The notes: a model not told the origin generated them from the letters alone. A stretch of DNA of 64,000 bases from Streptomyces gardneri (GCF_006539185.1 NZ_BJMN01000035.1:1-64000), one strand, 5' to 3'. Positions 1 to 8,704 are shown, counted from the first letter of the stretch. Numbers and translations: made by a program.

Positions 1-17
1 TCTTCTGTCCGTACGGA

Positions 18-590
18 TCAGAACATGCTGTCCTCGCGGCGGTGGATCTGCTCCACCAGCTCCGCCGCCATCGCCTTGATCGTCTCCAGACCGGCGCGCC
101 CCCACGGCCGGACGTCGGTGTCGACCACGCAGATCGTGCCCAGCGCGATGCCGGAGCGGTCGATCAGCGGCGCCCCCATGTAGGAGCGGATCCCGATCTC
201 GTCGACGACCGGGTTCCCCGCGAAGCGCGGGTAGTCGCAGACATCCTCCAGGACGAGCGCCTTGCGCCGGACCACCACGTGTGGGCAGTAGCCGTGGTCG
301 CGGGCCATGTAGCGGCCGACGCCACCGGTGTTCGCCGCGGCGGCGCCCAGGTCACTGCCCGAGTGGGTGCCCTCGGGGGTGTGCAGGCCGGCGAAGAACT
401 GCCGGTTCTCGTCGATGAAGTTGACCATCGAGAACGGCGCCCCGGTCACGTCCGCGAGCCGGTGGGCGAACTCGTCGAACGCAGCGTCCGGCCGCTCCCC
501 GAGCCCGAGTTCACGCAGCCGCTGCACCCGCGCGGGTGCGTCCTTGTCGATGGGGGTCAGCAGGAGATGACCGGTCGGGTCGTAGGTCAT
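18..590 (-). CDS. GAF-domain protein at the end of the conservon operon
   Basis: Predicted 190-aa soluble protein made almost entirely of one GAF domain (about residues 25-180), with the typical FSMVNFIDENRQFF stretch and a C-terminal GTICVVD strand. GAF domains bind small ligands or mediate protein contacts; no enzymatic output domain is fused here. The ATG at 590 was chosen because it overlaps the cvnD stop in an ATGA, so the two are translationally coupled. The longer open frame upstream of it lies inside cvnD. The position as fifth gene of a cvnABCD operon suggests it senses for, or couples to, the conservon complex (inference). Its ligand cannot be told from sequence. Confidence 0.88.
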   Translation of the reverse strand: MTYDPTGHLLLTPIDKDAPARVQRLRELGLGERPDAAFDEFAHRLADVTGAPFSMVNFIDENRQFFAGLHTPEGTHSGSDLGAAAANTGGVGRYMARDHGYCPHVVVRRKALVLEDVCDYPRFAGNPVVDEIGIRSYMGAPLIDRSGIALGTICVVDTDVRPWGRAGLETIKAMAAELVEQIHRREDSMF

Positions 591-1210
591 GGCGTGGCTC
601 CGAAGCTCGGCACGGCGGCCGGGATGTTGGTGATCAGATGCTGGACGAGGGTCAGCAGGGTGCGGATGCCGGAGCTGGAGATCCGGGCGTCGCAGACGAC
701 GACCGGCACATCCGGCCTGAGGTCGAGCGCGGCCCGCACCTCGTCCGGCTCGTAGCGGTAGGCACCGTCGAACTCGTTGACCGCCACGACGAACCGGATG
801 CCCCGCCGTTCGAAGAAGTCCACGGCGGAGAAACACTCCTGGAGCCTGCGGGTGTCGGCGAGGACGACCGCGCCGAGCGCTCCCTCGGAGAGCTCGTCCC
901 ACATGAACCAGAAGCGCTCCTGCCCGGGGGTGCCGAACAGGTACAGCACATGGCGGTCGTCGAGCGTCATCCGCCCGAAGTCCATGGCCACGGTGGTCGT
1001 GGTCTTGGACTCCACGCCCTCCAGGCTGTCGGTGGCCGCGCTGACCGAGGTCAGCAGCTCCTCGGTGCTGAGCGGTTCGATCTCGCTGACCGCGCCCACG
1101 AAGGTCGTCTTGCCCACGCCGAACCCGCCCGCCACGAGGATCTTGAGCGCGGTGGGGAAGGGGTCGGTCGCGAAACTCTCGTGGCGCTCAGAGCCGTTGT
1201 CGTAGGCCAT
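587..1210 (-). CDS. cvnD: CvnD-type small GTPase of a conservon
   Basis: A 207-aa GTP-binding protein of the Streptomyces conservon family. The P-loop GGFGVGKT spans residues 28-35. A switch-type FGTPGQERF follows, and AVNEFD stands where the NKxD base-recognition motif is expected. In known conservons the four proteins CvnA-D form a membrane-associated complex resembling a eukaryotic G-protein-coupled system. The start overlaps the end of cvnC by 23 bp and the stop overlaps the GAF gene start, so all five genes are probably one transcript. The identification is firm; the signal it transmits is unknown. Confidence 0.93.
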   Translation of the reverse strand: MAYDNGSERHESFATDPFPTALKILVAGGFGVGKTTFVGAVSEIEPLSTEELLTSVSAATDSLEGVESKTTTTVAMDFGRMTLDDRHVLYLFGTPGQERFWFMWDELSEGALGAVVLADTRRLQECFSAVDFFERRGIRFVVAVNEFDGAYRYEPDEVRAALDLRPDVPVVVCDARISSSGIRTLLTLVQHLITNIPAAVPSFGATP

Positions 1211-1565
1211 CGAGCACTGCCTCCAGCAAGGAACGGTCGGTTGGGTTGGCGTGGAACCGGGGGGCCCTGGCGGTGAGCGCCCCGCAGTCCACGAGGTCGG
1301 AGAGCAGGACCTTGGTGACGACGGCCGGCAGCCGTAAGTGCGCCGCGATCTCGGCCACCGAGGTGGGCCCGTCGCACAGCCCGAGTGCCAGGCTGTGCTC
1401 GGGGCCCATGTGGGCCTGCGGGATCGAGCCGGTCGCCATCACCATCGAGAGCAGGTCCAGCGTGGTGCTGGGCTTGGTCCGGCCGCCGCTCACGGTGTAC
1501 GGCCGGATCAACCGGCCCGCCGCGTCGTCGAGCCAGGGCCCTTCCTTATGGGATGTCACGTTCAC
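1188..1565 (-). CDS. cvnC: CvnC, DUF742 protein of a conservon
   Basis: A 125-aa protein of the DUF742 family, with the characteristic LIRPYTVSGGRT opening and a winged-helix-like C-terminal half (TSVAEIAAHLRLP ... VLLSDLVDCGAL). DUF742 proteins accompany the CvnA kinase and CvnB roadblock protein; no catalytic activity is known. The GTG/ATG region overlaps the cvnB stop by 4 bp and its own end overlaps cvnD. Length and order match other conservons, so the call rests on both sequence and context. Confidence 0.93.
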   Translation of the reverse strand: MNVTSHKEGPWLDDAAGRLIRPYTVSGGRTKPSTTLDLLSMVMATGSIPQAHMGPEHSLALGLCDGPTSVAEIAAHLRLPAVVTKVLLSDLVDCGALTARAPRFHANPTDRSLLEAVLDGLRQRL

Positions 1566-2002
1566 TGCCCGATGCCGATGCCACCTGCCGCGCCTGCCGC
1601 CTGCCGGGCCGGCGTGATCAGGTACGGACGGACGCTCTTGACGAGCATCGCCATCTCGTAGCCCAGCACGGCCGCGTCCGCCTCGCGCCCGGCGAGGACG
1701 GCCAGGCAGGTGCCCGAACCGGCGGTGGAGACGAACAGGAGCGTGGAGTCGAGCTCCACGACCACCTGTCGGACCTCACCGCCGTCGCCGAAGCGGGCGC
1801 CCGCGCTCCGGCCGAGCGAGTACAGGCCGGAGGCCAGGGCCGCCATGTGGTCGGCGGCGTCGGGGTCGAGACCGTGGACGGATTTCACGAGGCCGTCGGA
1901 GGAGAGCAGAACGGCGTTGCGGGTGTACGGGACCCGCTGGACCAGTCCGCTCAGCAGCCAGTCGAGATCCGAGGAATGGCCGGTCGGCACATTGCTCGCC
2001 AT
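1562..2002 (-). CDS. cvnB: CvnB, roadblock/LC7-domain protein
   Basis: A 146-aa roadblock/LC7 protein beginning MASNVPTG. It carries the family features LDWLLSGLVQRVP, the SSDGLV turn and the central LLFVSTAGSGTCLAVLAG strand. Roadblock proteins are dimeric scaffolds that act as regulators of small GTPases; CvnB is expected to bind CvnA and CvnD. The ATG at 2002 was chosen over an upstream in-frame start because it lies 7 bp after the cvnA stop and fits family length. It overlaps cvnC by 4 bp. Confidence 0.92.
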   Translation of the reverse strand: MASNVPTGHSSDLDWLLSGLVQRVPYTRNAVLLSSDGLVKSVHGLDPDAADHMAALASGLYSLGRSAGARFGDGGEVRQVVVELDSTLLFVSTAGSGTCLAVLAGREADAAVLGYEMAMLVKSVRPYLITPARQAAGAAGGIGIGQ

Positions 2003-2009
2003 GGTGCAT

Positions 2010-3917
2010 CTACTCCTTGTGCGCGTCGCCTGGACGCAGCGGTTCGTGGGGGGCGGGCTGGGATTCGGCAAGGCCGATTCCGCGCTGGAAGGCGGCCATC
2101 AGACCGGGGTCGTGCAGGGCGTGGTCCTCGGGCTTGCGGGCCACGGGCTCGTCGCGCAGCTGCGGGACGAGGTGCTCCTGCGCGCGGCGCTTCGGGAGGA
2201 CGGGCCGGCCGGAGGGCTCGGACCGAGAGGCCACGGGCGCCGGGGGCAGCAGGGGGGCCTGGTGCTCGGCGCCGAGCGACTGCACCGGTATCGAGGGGGT
2301 GGAACCGGTGTCCGCGTGGCCGTTGAGGTGGCCGTTCAGGTGCGTGCTCGTACCGGGGTACGCGAGCGGGTCGGCCGACGGAGCCTCCTCGTGACGGGCG
2401 ACGATCCGCTCCGGGGAGGGCGCGGGCCGGGGCGCGGACGCGGCCATCGGCATGGAGCCCTGGGCGTGCGCCGGGACCTGGACCGGGGTCGGAGCGTGGA
2501 CCGGTGCCGGTGCGTGGACCGGCTCGGGGGCGTGGACCGGCTCCGGCGCCTGTGCCTGCGGGGACGGGGGCTGGGGCTGCATCTGCACCTGGCCCTGCGG
2601 GACCGCCGTGGAGCCGACGGCCGCGGCGGCCTGGCGCTCGTGCTGTGCCAGGCCCTCGGGGTCGGCGCCGAGGAGGCCCTGCGGCAGGACGAGGACGGCC
2701 TGGACGCCGCCGTAGATGTTCGACTGGAGGCGTACGGCGATGCCGTGGCGGCGCGCGAGCGCCGAGACGACGAAGAGGCCGATGCGGCCGTCCTGGAGCA
2801 GATGCGCGACGTTGACCTGGTCGGGGTCCGAGAGCAGGGCGTTCATCTTGTTCTGCTCGGTGACGGGCATGCCCAGGCCGCGGTCCTCGACCTCGATCGC
2901 GAGGCCGGCCGTGACGTACTGGGCGCGCAGCAGCACCGTGGTGTGCGGGGCGGAGAACAGCGTCGCGTTCTCGACGAGTTCGGCGAGGAGGTGGATGACG
3001 TCGGCCACGGCATGGCCCCGGAGCGTACCGTCGATCGGCGGTACGAGCTTCACGCGCGGGTACTGCTCGACCTCGGCGATCGAGGAGCGCAGCACCTCGG
3101 TCATGGTGACCGGGTTCGACCACTGGCGGCGGGAGATGGCGCCGCCGAGCACGGCGAGGTTCTCGGCGTGCCGGCGGATGCGGGTGGCCAGGTGGTCGAC
3201 GTGGAACAGGCCCTTGAGCAGCTCAGGGTCCTCGACCTCGTTCTCCAGCTCGTCGAGGAGCTGGATCTCGCGGTGGACGAGGGACTGCAGGCGCCGGGCG
3301 AGGTTGACGAAGACCTCGACCTTCTGTTCGTTGCCGACGCTGCTGGAGAGTCGGGACGCCTGGACGACGGCCGCCACGGCGGCCTCGTGCGAGCGGTTCA
3401 ACTCCTGTGACAGCAGGTCGAATTCGTCGCCTGCGGCGGGGCCGGACGAGAGCGCGGGACGGGGCGGGAGCCCCTCTCCCCTGCGCAACTGTTCGACGAT
3501 CGTACGCAGTTCGCTCTGGCCGCGGGCGCTGGAGCGGCGCAGGGCGTTACAGCGGTCCAGGACCGCCTTGGCCGCCCGGTCGGCGCCGAGCGCCGCGGCG
3601 GTCACGGAGGCGACGGTGAGGGCGGCCGCACCGGTCAGCGCGGCCCAGAGGCCGGGCGTGGGGCTGGCTCCCGTGGAGCGGATGGTGAAGAGGACGGCCG
3701 CCGCGCCGCCCAGTGCCACCGCGACGGCGGGGAGCACGGAGGTGCGCAGGAGTTGGGGGCGTATGCGGGCTTCCGTCGGGAGCGGCGCGGGCGTCTGCGA
3801 CGCCGGGGGGGTGCCGGGTGTGCCGGGGGTGCCGGGGGCGGAGCGGGCGCCCGACCGGCCGTGCCGCCCGCCCTCGCGTCGATCGGACCGCGAGGCGGGT
3901 GCGCGAAGTTGAGACAT
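2010..3917 (-). CDS. cvnA: CvnA, membrane sensor-kinase-like protein of a conservon
   Basis: A 635-aa protein. It has a basic, proline-rich cytoplasmic N-terminus, two predicted membrane helices (about residues 60-79 and 90-111), and a dimerisation helix with FHVDHLATRIRRHAENL. A HATPase domain follows with N-box ELVENATLFS, VEDRGLGM and GRIGLFVVSALARRHG. The C-terminal 200 residues are low complexity and contain a repeated PEPVHAP-type unit (around residues 445-480). CvnA proteins resemble nitrate-sensor-like histidine kinases, but whether they phosphorylate is unclear. It is the first gene of the conservon operon, so the promoter should lie in the 3918-4339 gap. Confidence 0.92.
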   Translation of the reverse strand: MSQLRAPASRSDRREGGRHGRSGARSAPGTPGTPGTPPASQTPAPLPTEARIRPQLLRTSVLPAVAVALGGAAAVLFTIRSTGASPTPGLWAALTGAAALTVASVTAAALGADRAAKAVLDRCNALRRSSARGQSELRTIVEQLRRGEGLPPRPALSSGPAAGDEFDLLSQELNRSHEAAVAAVVQASRLSSSVGNEQKVEVFVNLARRLQSLVHREIQLLDELENEVEDPELLKGLFHVDHLATRIRRHAENLAVLGGAISRRQWSNPVTMTEVLRSSIAEVEQYPRVKLVPPIDGTLRGHAVADVIHLLAELVENATLFSAPHTTVLLRAQYVTAGLAIEVEDRGLGMPVTEQNKMNALLSDPDQVNVAHLLQDGRIGLFVVSALARRHGIAVRLQSNIYGGVQAVLVLPQGLLGADPEGLAQHERQAAAAVGSTAVPQGQVQMQPQPPSPQAQAPEPVHAPEPVHAPAPVHAPTPVQVPAHAQGSMPMAASAPRPAPSPERIVARHEEAPSADPLAYPGTSTHLNGHLNGHADTGSTPSIPVQSLGAEHQAPLLPPAPVASRSEPSGRPVLPKRRAQEHLVPQLRDEPVARKPEDHALHDPGLMAAFQRGIGLAESQPAPHEPLRPGDAHKE

Positions 3918-4339
3918 GAGTGTCCTTGGTACGTGCCCAGGAATCGGCGTACTGCGGGGTACAGGGGGCGGACTTCGGAGTGCTTCGGACGAGTCGTTCA
4001 GGGGGTCGTTCGGGGGTGCTGTGCGGGGGTGTCGTGCGCGGAGTACTACGAGGGTGGGATGAGCCTACCGATGATCACCAACCACACACTGTAGTCGTCA
4101 ACCGTTCATGTGCGGTGCGCAGTTGGCAAACTTACCCGTAGAGCGACCCGGTCTGGTATCGCCGTTCGCACGACAGGCCGAGAACCCTCTGGCCGAAACT
4201 CGACGGCTCTGTTCCGTCGGACCGGCGAGCGGCAGGAACGGAAGAGGGCGGAGGCGCTCGCGCACCCCCGCCCTCTGCGGAAACGGCCTCCCACCGGAAT
4301 CCCCCGGAGGCGGCGCGGACCCGTCCGTCCGCACAGCCG
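3918..4339. other. Intergenic region upstream of cvnA and downstream of the LysR gene
   Basis: 422 bp without a convincing gene; short frames here lack start signals and coding bias. It should hold the cvnA promoter. On the minus strand a TTGACG hexamer occurs at 4098-4103, but no well-spaced -10 box stands out. Near 4243-4276 there is a terminator-like inverted repeat for the LysR gene. Confidence 0.5.
4243..4276 (-). terminator. Possible terminator of the LysR gene
   Basis: Perfect 9-bp inverted repeat AGAGGGCGG / CCGCCCTCT with a 16-nt loop, about 64 bp past the LysR stop. There is no T-tract, as usual for Streptomyces terminators. Confidence 0.4.
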
Positions 4340-5374
4340 TCATGGCGTACGGACGCCCTCCGGCACCCCGCGACCGGCGTCGCCGCCGGGTTCCCCGGGC
4401 ATCCGTCCGCTACCCGGATTCGCGTTCGCGCCGGTTGCGGCACCACGCCGCTCGTGACCGTCGGTGAGAGCGGAACCGTCCCGGACTCCGCGCGCGGCCG
4501 TCCGCAGTGCGGCGACGACGGCGGCCGTCGTGGGGTCCGCGCTCTCGGTCCGACGCGTCGCGGCGAACAGCCGGCGAACGATCGGGCGATCCTCGATGGA
4601 CGCGGTGCGGATTCCGGGTGCGTCCGGGTCGACGGCCGTCCGGGGGACGAGCGCGGTGGCGAGGCCGGCGCGCGCGAGGGCGAGCTGGGCGGAGATGTCG
4701 GCGGTGACGTAACGCGCCGCGGGTTCGAAGCCGGCCTGGCGGCAGGCCTGCAGGACGGCCTGCCCGCAGTCCGTGCCGGATGGTGGCACGGCGAGGCTGT
4801 GGGTGGCGAGTTCCCGCAGGGCGAGTGGCCGCTCCCCGATCCGGTCCGCCGCCGTGACGACGAGCAGCGGATCGTCGAGCAGCGGCGAGATCTCGACGCC
4901 CTGGGGGGTGGCTTCCGGCAGGTGGTGGTAGCGCTGCCCCAGGACGACGTCGACGGTGCCGAGCGCCAGTTCCCGTAGCTGCGCCTGGTCGGTGACGAGA
5001 CAGGTCACGGTGAGCAGAGGGTGCTGCGCCCCCAGCGCGGTCAGCGCGGGGGCCACGATGCGGGAAACGGTCGACGGCAGGGCGGCGAGGGTCGTGGCGG
5101 TGCCCACGCTGCCCTTGACCGCGGCGACGGCGCTCTCGGCCTCCCGCACGGCGGCGAGGATCCGGTCGGCGTGTTCGACGAGGACCCGGCCGGCCTCGGT
5201 CAGCGTCACGGTGCGTCCGTCGGGGCGCAGGAGGTCGACGCCCACGTCGTTGCGCAGTGCGGCCAGCTGCTGGGACACGGCCCCGGCGGTCAGGTCGAGC
5301 GAGTGGGCGGCCGCGGTGATGGAGCCCCGGGCGGCGACGGTCCTGAGCATGTTCAGGCGGCGGACATCCAGCAT
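4340..5374 (-). CDS. LysR-family transcriptional regulator
   Basis: A 344-aa LysR regulator. The N-terminal winged helix-turn-helix (residues 1-60) shows MLRTVAARGSITAAAHSLDL followed by GAVSQQLAALRNDVG. The effector-binding domain (about 90-300) includes LPSTVSRIVAPAL and a conserved LPEATPQGVEISPLLDDPLLVV region. The last 35 residues are a Gly/Arg-rich tail. It is transcribed divergently from the SCO6745-like gene 79 bp away. The gap holds an A/T-rich patch around 5377-5399 that could be the LysR box and a near-leaderless -10 (inference). Its effector is unknown. Confidence 0.92.
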   Translation of the reverse strand: MLDVRRLNMLRTVAARGSITAAAHSLDLTAGAVSQQLAALRNDVGVDLLRPDGRTVTLTEAGRVLVEHADRILAAVREAESAVAAVKGSVGTATTLAALPSTVSRIVAPALTALGAQHPLLTVTCLVTDQAQLRELALGTVDVVLGQRYHHLPEATPQGVEISPLLDDPLLVVTAADRIGERPLALRELATHSLAVPPSGTDCGQAVLQACRQAGFEPAARYVTADISAQLALARAGLATALVPRTAVDPDAPGIRTASIEDRPIVRRLFAATRRTESADPTTAAVVAALRTAARGVRDGSALTDGHERRGAATGANANPGSGRMPGEPGGDAGRGVPEGVRTP

Positions 5375-5453
5375 GAATCGATAGATTACCTAAAGGGTCC
5401 CGTCAGGAATCATCCTCTTGACCTGCTGGGTCACGGTGGGCGACCTTCGGCGC

Positions 5454-6206
5454 ATGGAGATCATCGACTGCGTCACCTCGGTCGCCCGCCCCATCCACGA
5501 CTTCGGCGACGAGTTCATGTCCGACGAAGCGACCGCCGCCGTGGGTCTGCGCGCCGGCTTCCCCCCGGGCCGCGCCTTCTACTGCCGCGGCCGGTTCGGC
5601 GTGCTCGGCGAAGCACCGGAGGAGGTGGTCCGGTCGGTCCAGGGGTTCCTCGGCCCCGGCCTGGTCACCGCGGGCTGGCGGGCGGGGCGAGCCGTGATGC
5701 CGGCGGCGGAGGCCGCCGCGTGCTACGCGGGTGCCGTCCGGCAGTGGGGGCGCGCGCACATTCCCGCCGACGTCGACGTGGAGCACTTCAACCACCTGGC
5801 GCACCGGCTGATCGAGGCCGCGGACGGCGACGCGCTGCCCCTGTTCGCCGGCTGGCGCGCTCAGCCCTGCCCCGACAACGACCCGGTCGGCGCGGCCATG
5901 CAGCGCGTCCACGTCCTGCGGGAACATCGCGGCGCCTGCCACCTGGCGGCGGTGCGCATGTGCGGGTTGAGTGCGCGCACGGCCATGGTCGTCGACCTCG
6001 GCGTGGAGCAGGCGACCTCCTACGGCTGGGAGCGGCCGGAACCCGCCGCCGCGCAGGTGATTCCGCTGTGGCGACGCGCCGAACGGCTCACCGACGAGCT
6101 GCAGGCCCCCCTCTACGCCGCACTGACCGCCGGGGAACGCGCCGAGTTCGCCCGTCTCGTCGACGAACTGACCGCCTCCCCCGTCCCCCGCGGCCCGGGT
6201 GCGTGA
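5454..6206 (+). CDS. SCO6745-family protein (divergent member)
   Basis: A 250-aa protein that I relate to the SCO6745 family of actinobacteria. It shares that family's pattern: an N-terminal block ending GRAFYCRGRFGVLGEA, a central EHFNHLAHRLIEAADGD helix, HVLREHRGACHLAAVRMCG, and a C-terminal RRAERLTDELQAPLY winged-helix-like segment. The function of this family is not established. I chose the ATG at 5454 from where the family similarity begins; an in-frame TTG at 5418 is possible. Divergent pairing with the LysR gene suggests it is that regulator's target. A second, more typical family member lies at 47690-48559. Confidence 0.75.
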   Translation: MEIIDCVTSVARPIHDFGDEFMSDEATAAVGLRAGFPPGRAFYCRGRFGVLGEAPEEVVRSVQGFLGPGLVTAGWRAGRAVMPAAEAAACYAGAVRQWGRAHIPADVDVEHFNHLAHRLIEAADGDALPLFAGWRAQPCPDNDPVGAAMQRVHVLREHRGACHLAAVRMCGLSARTAMVVDLGVEQATSYGWERPEPAAAQVIPLWRRAERLTDELQAPLYAALTAGERAEFARLVDELTASPVPRGPGA

Positions 6207-6233
6207 CGCCTGCCCCCGCGACGACACCGCCCG

Positions 6234-6265
6234 CGCCCGATGAGCCCGACCGGCGAGCTCGGGCG
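6234..6265. terminator. Possible bidirectional terminator
   Basis: Inverted repeat CGCCCGA / TCGGGCG with an 18-nt loop, between two convergent genes. Short stem, so weak support. Confidence 0.35.
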
Positions 6266-6290
6266 TCGGCGGCGGAAACGGTGCGGGGTC

Positions 6291-6629
6291 TCAGAGGTGG
6301 CCGTCCAGGATCCCCTCGAGCTCGGCGGTGGTCAGGGGCCCCGCGCCCTGGGCCACCACCTCTCCGTCCTTCAGCAGGACGCAGGACGGCGCACCGGCGA
6401 TCCCGTATCGCTTGGTCGCGGCCGGACAGCGCGTCATGTCGGTACGGACGACCACCAGACGGCCCGCGTACCCGTCGGCGACGCCACCCACGACGAGATC
6501 CATCTCCCGACAGGGCTCGATCGCCTTGGGCCATGTCCCGATGAAGTACGCGAGGACCGGGGATCCGCTCATCCCGAGGATGAAATCGAACTCCGCGTCC
6601 TCACGTGGCTGGTGAACCCGCTTCGCCAT
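6291..6629 (-). CDS. Thioredoxin-like protein lacking the CxxC active site
   Basis: A 112-aa protein with a thioredoxin-like fold pattern: an AYFIGTWPKAIEPC stretch at the active-site position, RLVVVRTDMT, a RYGIAGAPSCVLLKDGE strand with the cis-Pro-like loop (AP), and a C-terminal helix. The canonical WCGPC is absent; WPKAIEPC leaves only the second cysteine, so normal dithiol oxidoreductase activity is unlikely. The ATG at 6629 is preceded by GGAG at a good distance; a longer upstream frame has no such site. It overlaps the kinase gene by 29 bp. Its role is unknown. Confidence 0.8.
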   Translation of the reverse strand: MAKRVHQPREDAEFDFILGMSGSPVLAYFIGTWPKAIEPCREMDLVVGGVADGYAGRLVVVRTDMTRCPAATKRYGIAGAPSCVLLKDGEVVAQGAGPLTTAELEGILDGHL

Positions 6630-7371
6630 GGAGGCTCCTGACCTCGTGTTCCGTCTTTGCCTCCCCATCATCTCCCGCCGCCCGGCCGCGACCCGGACCG
6701 CCGTCGTGCCGACGACCGGCGGCTTCGCCGCGAGCGGGCCCCAGCACCTCGGCGACGCGGTAGGCCAGGTTCCCCCAGGGACGGGGAGCGACGACCGGCA
6801 CGCCGGCCGCCCGGGCCCGCGCGGCGAGCCACCGGCCGTACAGCACGCTGACGCGGGCGCGATGGCGCTGCGGTCCGGCGTCCGGCTCCCTGCTCAGGTA
6901 GTTGGCCGTCACCTGCGCCTCGTCGTCCTCGTGGAGGAAGACGGCACGGACCGGGCCTCCGGGCGTCGCCGGTCCCGGCAGGACGTAGTCCCCCTCCAGG
7001 ATCACCGGGGTGTCGGTGCCCACATGGTTGGCCACCACCGCCTCGATCGCCGGCGCCAGCGCCTCGGCGATCGCGATCTGCCGCTCGACCACCGACTCGG
7101 GCGCCTGACCGGCGGCCTCCGGGTGAGTGCGCCAGAAGTGGACCTCCGGCAGGTGCTCGGGCAGGGTCACCGCGAGAAGCGCCTCCACGATGTCGTCGAC
7201 CTCGACGACGGGGACGTCGTAACGTCGCGCCAAGGCCCGGCCGACACCGGTCTTCCCCATCCCCGACGCGCCCCCGACGACGAGCACCCGCCAGTCGGGA
7301 AGGGCCCGCGCCTCACCCGTTCCGCTCAGTGACAGCTGCGTCCGCTCTCCGGACCGCCCCGTCAGAGGCAC
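6601..7371 (-). CDS. P-loop kinase-like protein (2-phosphoglycerate kinase type)
   Basis: About 256 aa if started at the GTG at 7371. A Walker A GGASGMGKT lies near residues 33-41, followed by VVEVDDIVEALLAV and FWRTHPEAAG, and by a VILEGDYVLPG strand. This pattern is seen in small P-loop kinases annotated as 2-phosphoglycerate kinase or AAA-like. The substrate is not predictable. The start is uncertain: no clear ribosome site precedes 7371, and starts closer to the P-loop are possible. The C-terminal 40 residues are Gly/Arg-rich. It lies 58 bp after the MBL-fold gene on the same strand. Confidence 0.75.
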   Translation of the reverse strand: MPLTGRSGERTQLSLSGTGEARALPDWRVLVVGGASGMGKTGVGRALARRYDVPVVEVDDIVEALLAVTLPEHLPEVHFWRTHPEAAGQAPESVVERQIAIAEALAPAIEAVVANHVGTDTPVILEGDYVLPGPATPGGPVRAVFLHEDDEAQVTANYLSREPDAGPQRHRARVSVLYGRWLAARARAAGVPVVAPRPWGNLAYRVAEVLGPARGEAAGRRHDGGPGRGRAAGDDGEAKTEHEVRSLHGEAGSPAT

Positions 7372-7429
7372 GCGACCACGCGGTCCCGCGCCACGGCCAC
7401 GGCCACGGCGGGACCGGTCCCGATCGACG

Positions 7430-8629
7430 TCACCGCTCTCCCGCCAGGTCGAGATCGTCGCTGCGCGTCTCGGCCGCGACCTCGGCGACACGGGGGCGGC
7501 GCCACGGGTGGGCGATCGGCCGGGACACCGAGGCCCACCACGGATCGCCGGGCAGCTTCCCCGCGGGCTCGAACGGCTCGCCGGGCCGGGGGAACGCCAC
7601 CGCCTGGCCGGCCTCCTCGGCCGCGTCCTTCGTCCACTCCCCCGGCTCCGCCCACGGGTGCGGGGCGAGGTTGAAGGTGCCCCAGTGGATCGGCAGCAGC
7701 ACGCCGGCCGCCGCACCGCCCTGGAGGTCCAGGTGGGCCCGAACGCCTTCCTCTGGCGTCATGTGGATGTCGGCCCAGAACTCCGAGTAGGCGCCGATCT
7801 GGATCATCGTGGCGTCGAAGGGACCGTGCGCCGCGCCGATGTCCTTGAAGCCGGAGAAGTAGCCGGTGTCCCCGCTGTGGAAGATCCGGTGCTCGGGGCC
7901 CTGGACGACCCAGGAGGCCCAGAGCGTGTGCTGGCGGTTGCGGATGCCCCGGCCGCAGAAGTGGCGTGCCGGGGTGGCCGTGAGCCGCAGCTCGCCGATC
8001 TCGGTGGACTCGTCCCAGTCCAGCTCGCGGAGGCGGGAGGGGGCCACGCCCCAGCGCTCCAGGTGCGCGCCGACGCCGAGCGGCACCGCGAAGATCGTGT
8101 CGGTGGTGGCGAGCGCCTTGATCGTCGGCAGGTCGAGGTGGTCGTAGTGGTCGTGCGAGATCACGACGACGTCGACCGGGCCCAGCGCGGCGAGCGGCGC
8201 GGGCACCGGGTGGAGCCGCTTGGGGCCGGCGAAGGGGAACGGCGAGCAGCGGTCTCCCCAGACGGGGTCGAAGAGGACCCGGTGCCCGTCGATCTCGGAG
8301 AGGACCCCGGAGTGCCCCATCCAGGTGAGGCGCAGCCCGGTGGCCGGCACCTTGGCCAGGTCCGCGACGGTGGTGGGGTGGACGGGGATCGTGCCGGTGG
8401 GGGCTCGGCGCGCGCGTCCTTCCTTCTCGAAGTAGATCTTGGCGAACTCCAGGGTGGAGCCCGAGGGCCCGCGGCGGGCCGGTTCGGGGTTCTGGAAGAT
8501 CCCGTCCGCGAAGTTGGGCGAGCGGCGGATGCGGGCGAGGCGCTCGCCCGCGGGGTCCGCGCCGAAGGCCTCGGGGCGCAGCGCGCGCAGCCGGGCCCGT
8601 GGGGAACGGTCGGAGCCGGTACCGGTCAC
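7430..8629 (-). CDS. MBL-fold metal-dependent hydrolase (NAPE-PLD/UlaG-like)
   Basis: A 399-aa metallo-beta-lactamase-fold protein. The zinc motif HDHYDH sits at residues 159-164; further ligands are in TPARHFCGRG and HSGDTGYF, and GVLLPIHWGTF supplies a late histidine. The preamble FAKIYFEKEGR and the LTWMGHSGVL segment are typical of the N-acyl-phosphatidylethanolamine phospholipase D-like / RomA branch, which acts on lipids or phosphodiesters; the substrate here is unknown. The GTG at 8629 has an excellent AGGAGG four bases upstream. It heads a run of three minus-strand genes. Confidence 0.88.
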   Translation of the reverse strand: MTGTGSDRSPRARLRALRPEAFGADPAGERLARIRRSPNFADGIFQNPEPARRGPSGSTLEFAKIYFEKEGRARRAPTGTIPVHPTTVADLAKVPATGLRLTWMGHSGVLSEIDGHRVLFDPVWGDRCSPFPFAGPKRLHPVPAPLAALGPVDVVVISHDHYDHLDLPTIKALATTDTIFAVPLGVGAHLERWGVAPSRLRELDWDESTEIGELRLTATPARHFCGRGIRNRQHTLWASWVVQGPEHRIFHSGDTGYFSGFKDIGAAHGPFDATMIQIGAYSEFWADIHMTPEEGVRAHLDLQGGAAAGVLLPIHWGTFNLAPHPWAEPGEWTKDAAEEAGQAVAFPRPGEPFEPAGKLPGDPWWASVSRPIAHPWRRPRVAEVAAETRSDDLDLAGER

Positions 8630-8704
8630 TGGACCTCCTGATCTCTGAGGGGGGTCGTTCCATTATGGGCGGCCCACGACCCGTACGGTCGGGGAGACCG
8701 GTCA

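Noticed and set aside
42..2326. Long plus-strand open frames across the conservon
   Set aside because: Antisense shadows of cvn genes; no coding motifs or ribosome sites, and high GC alone opens such frames.
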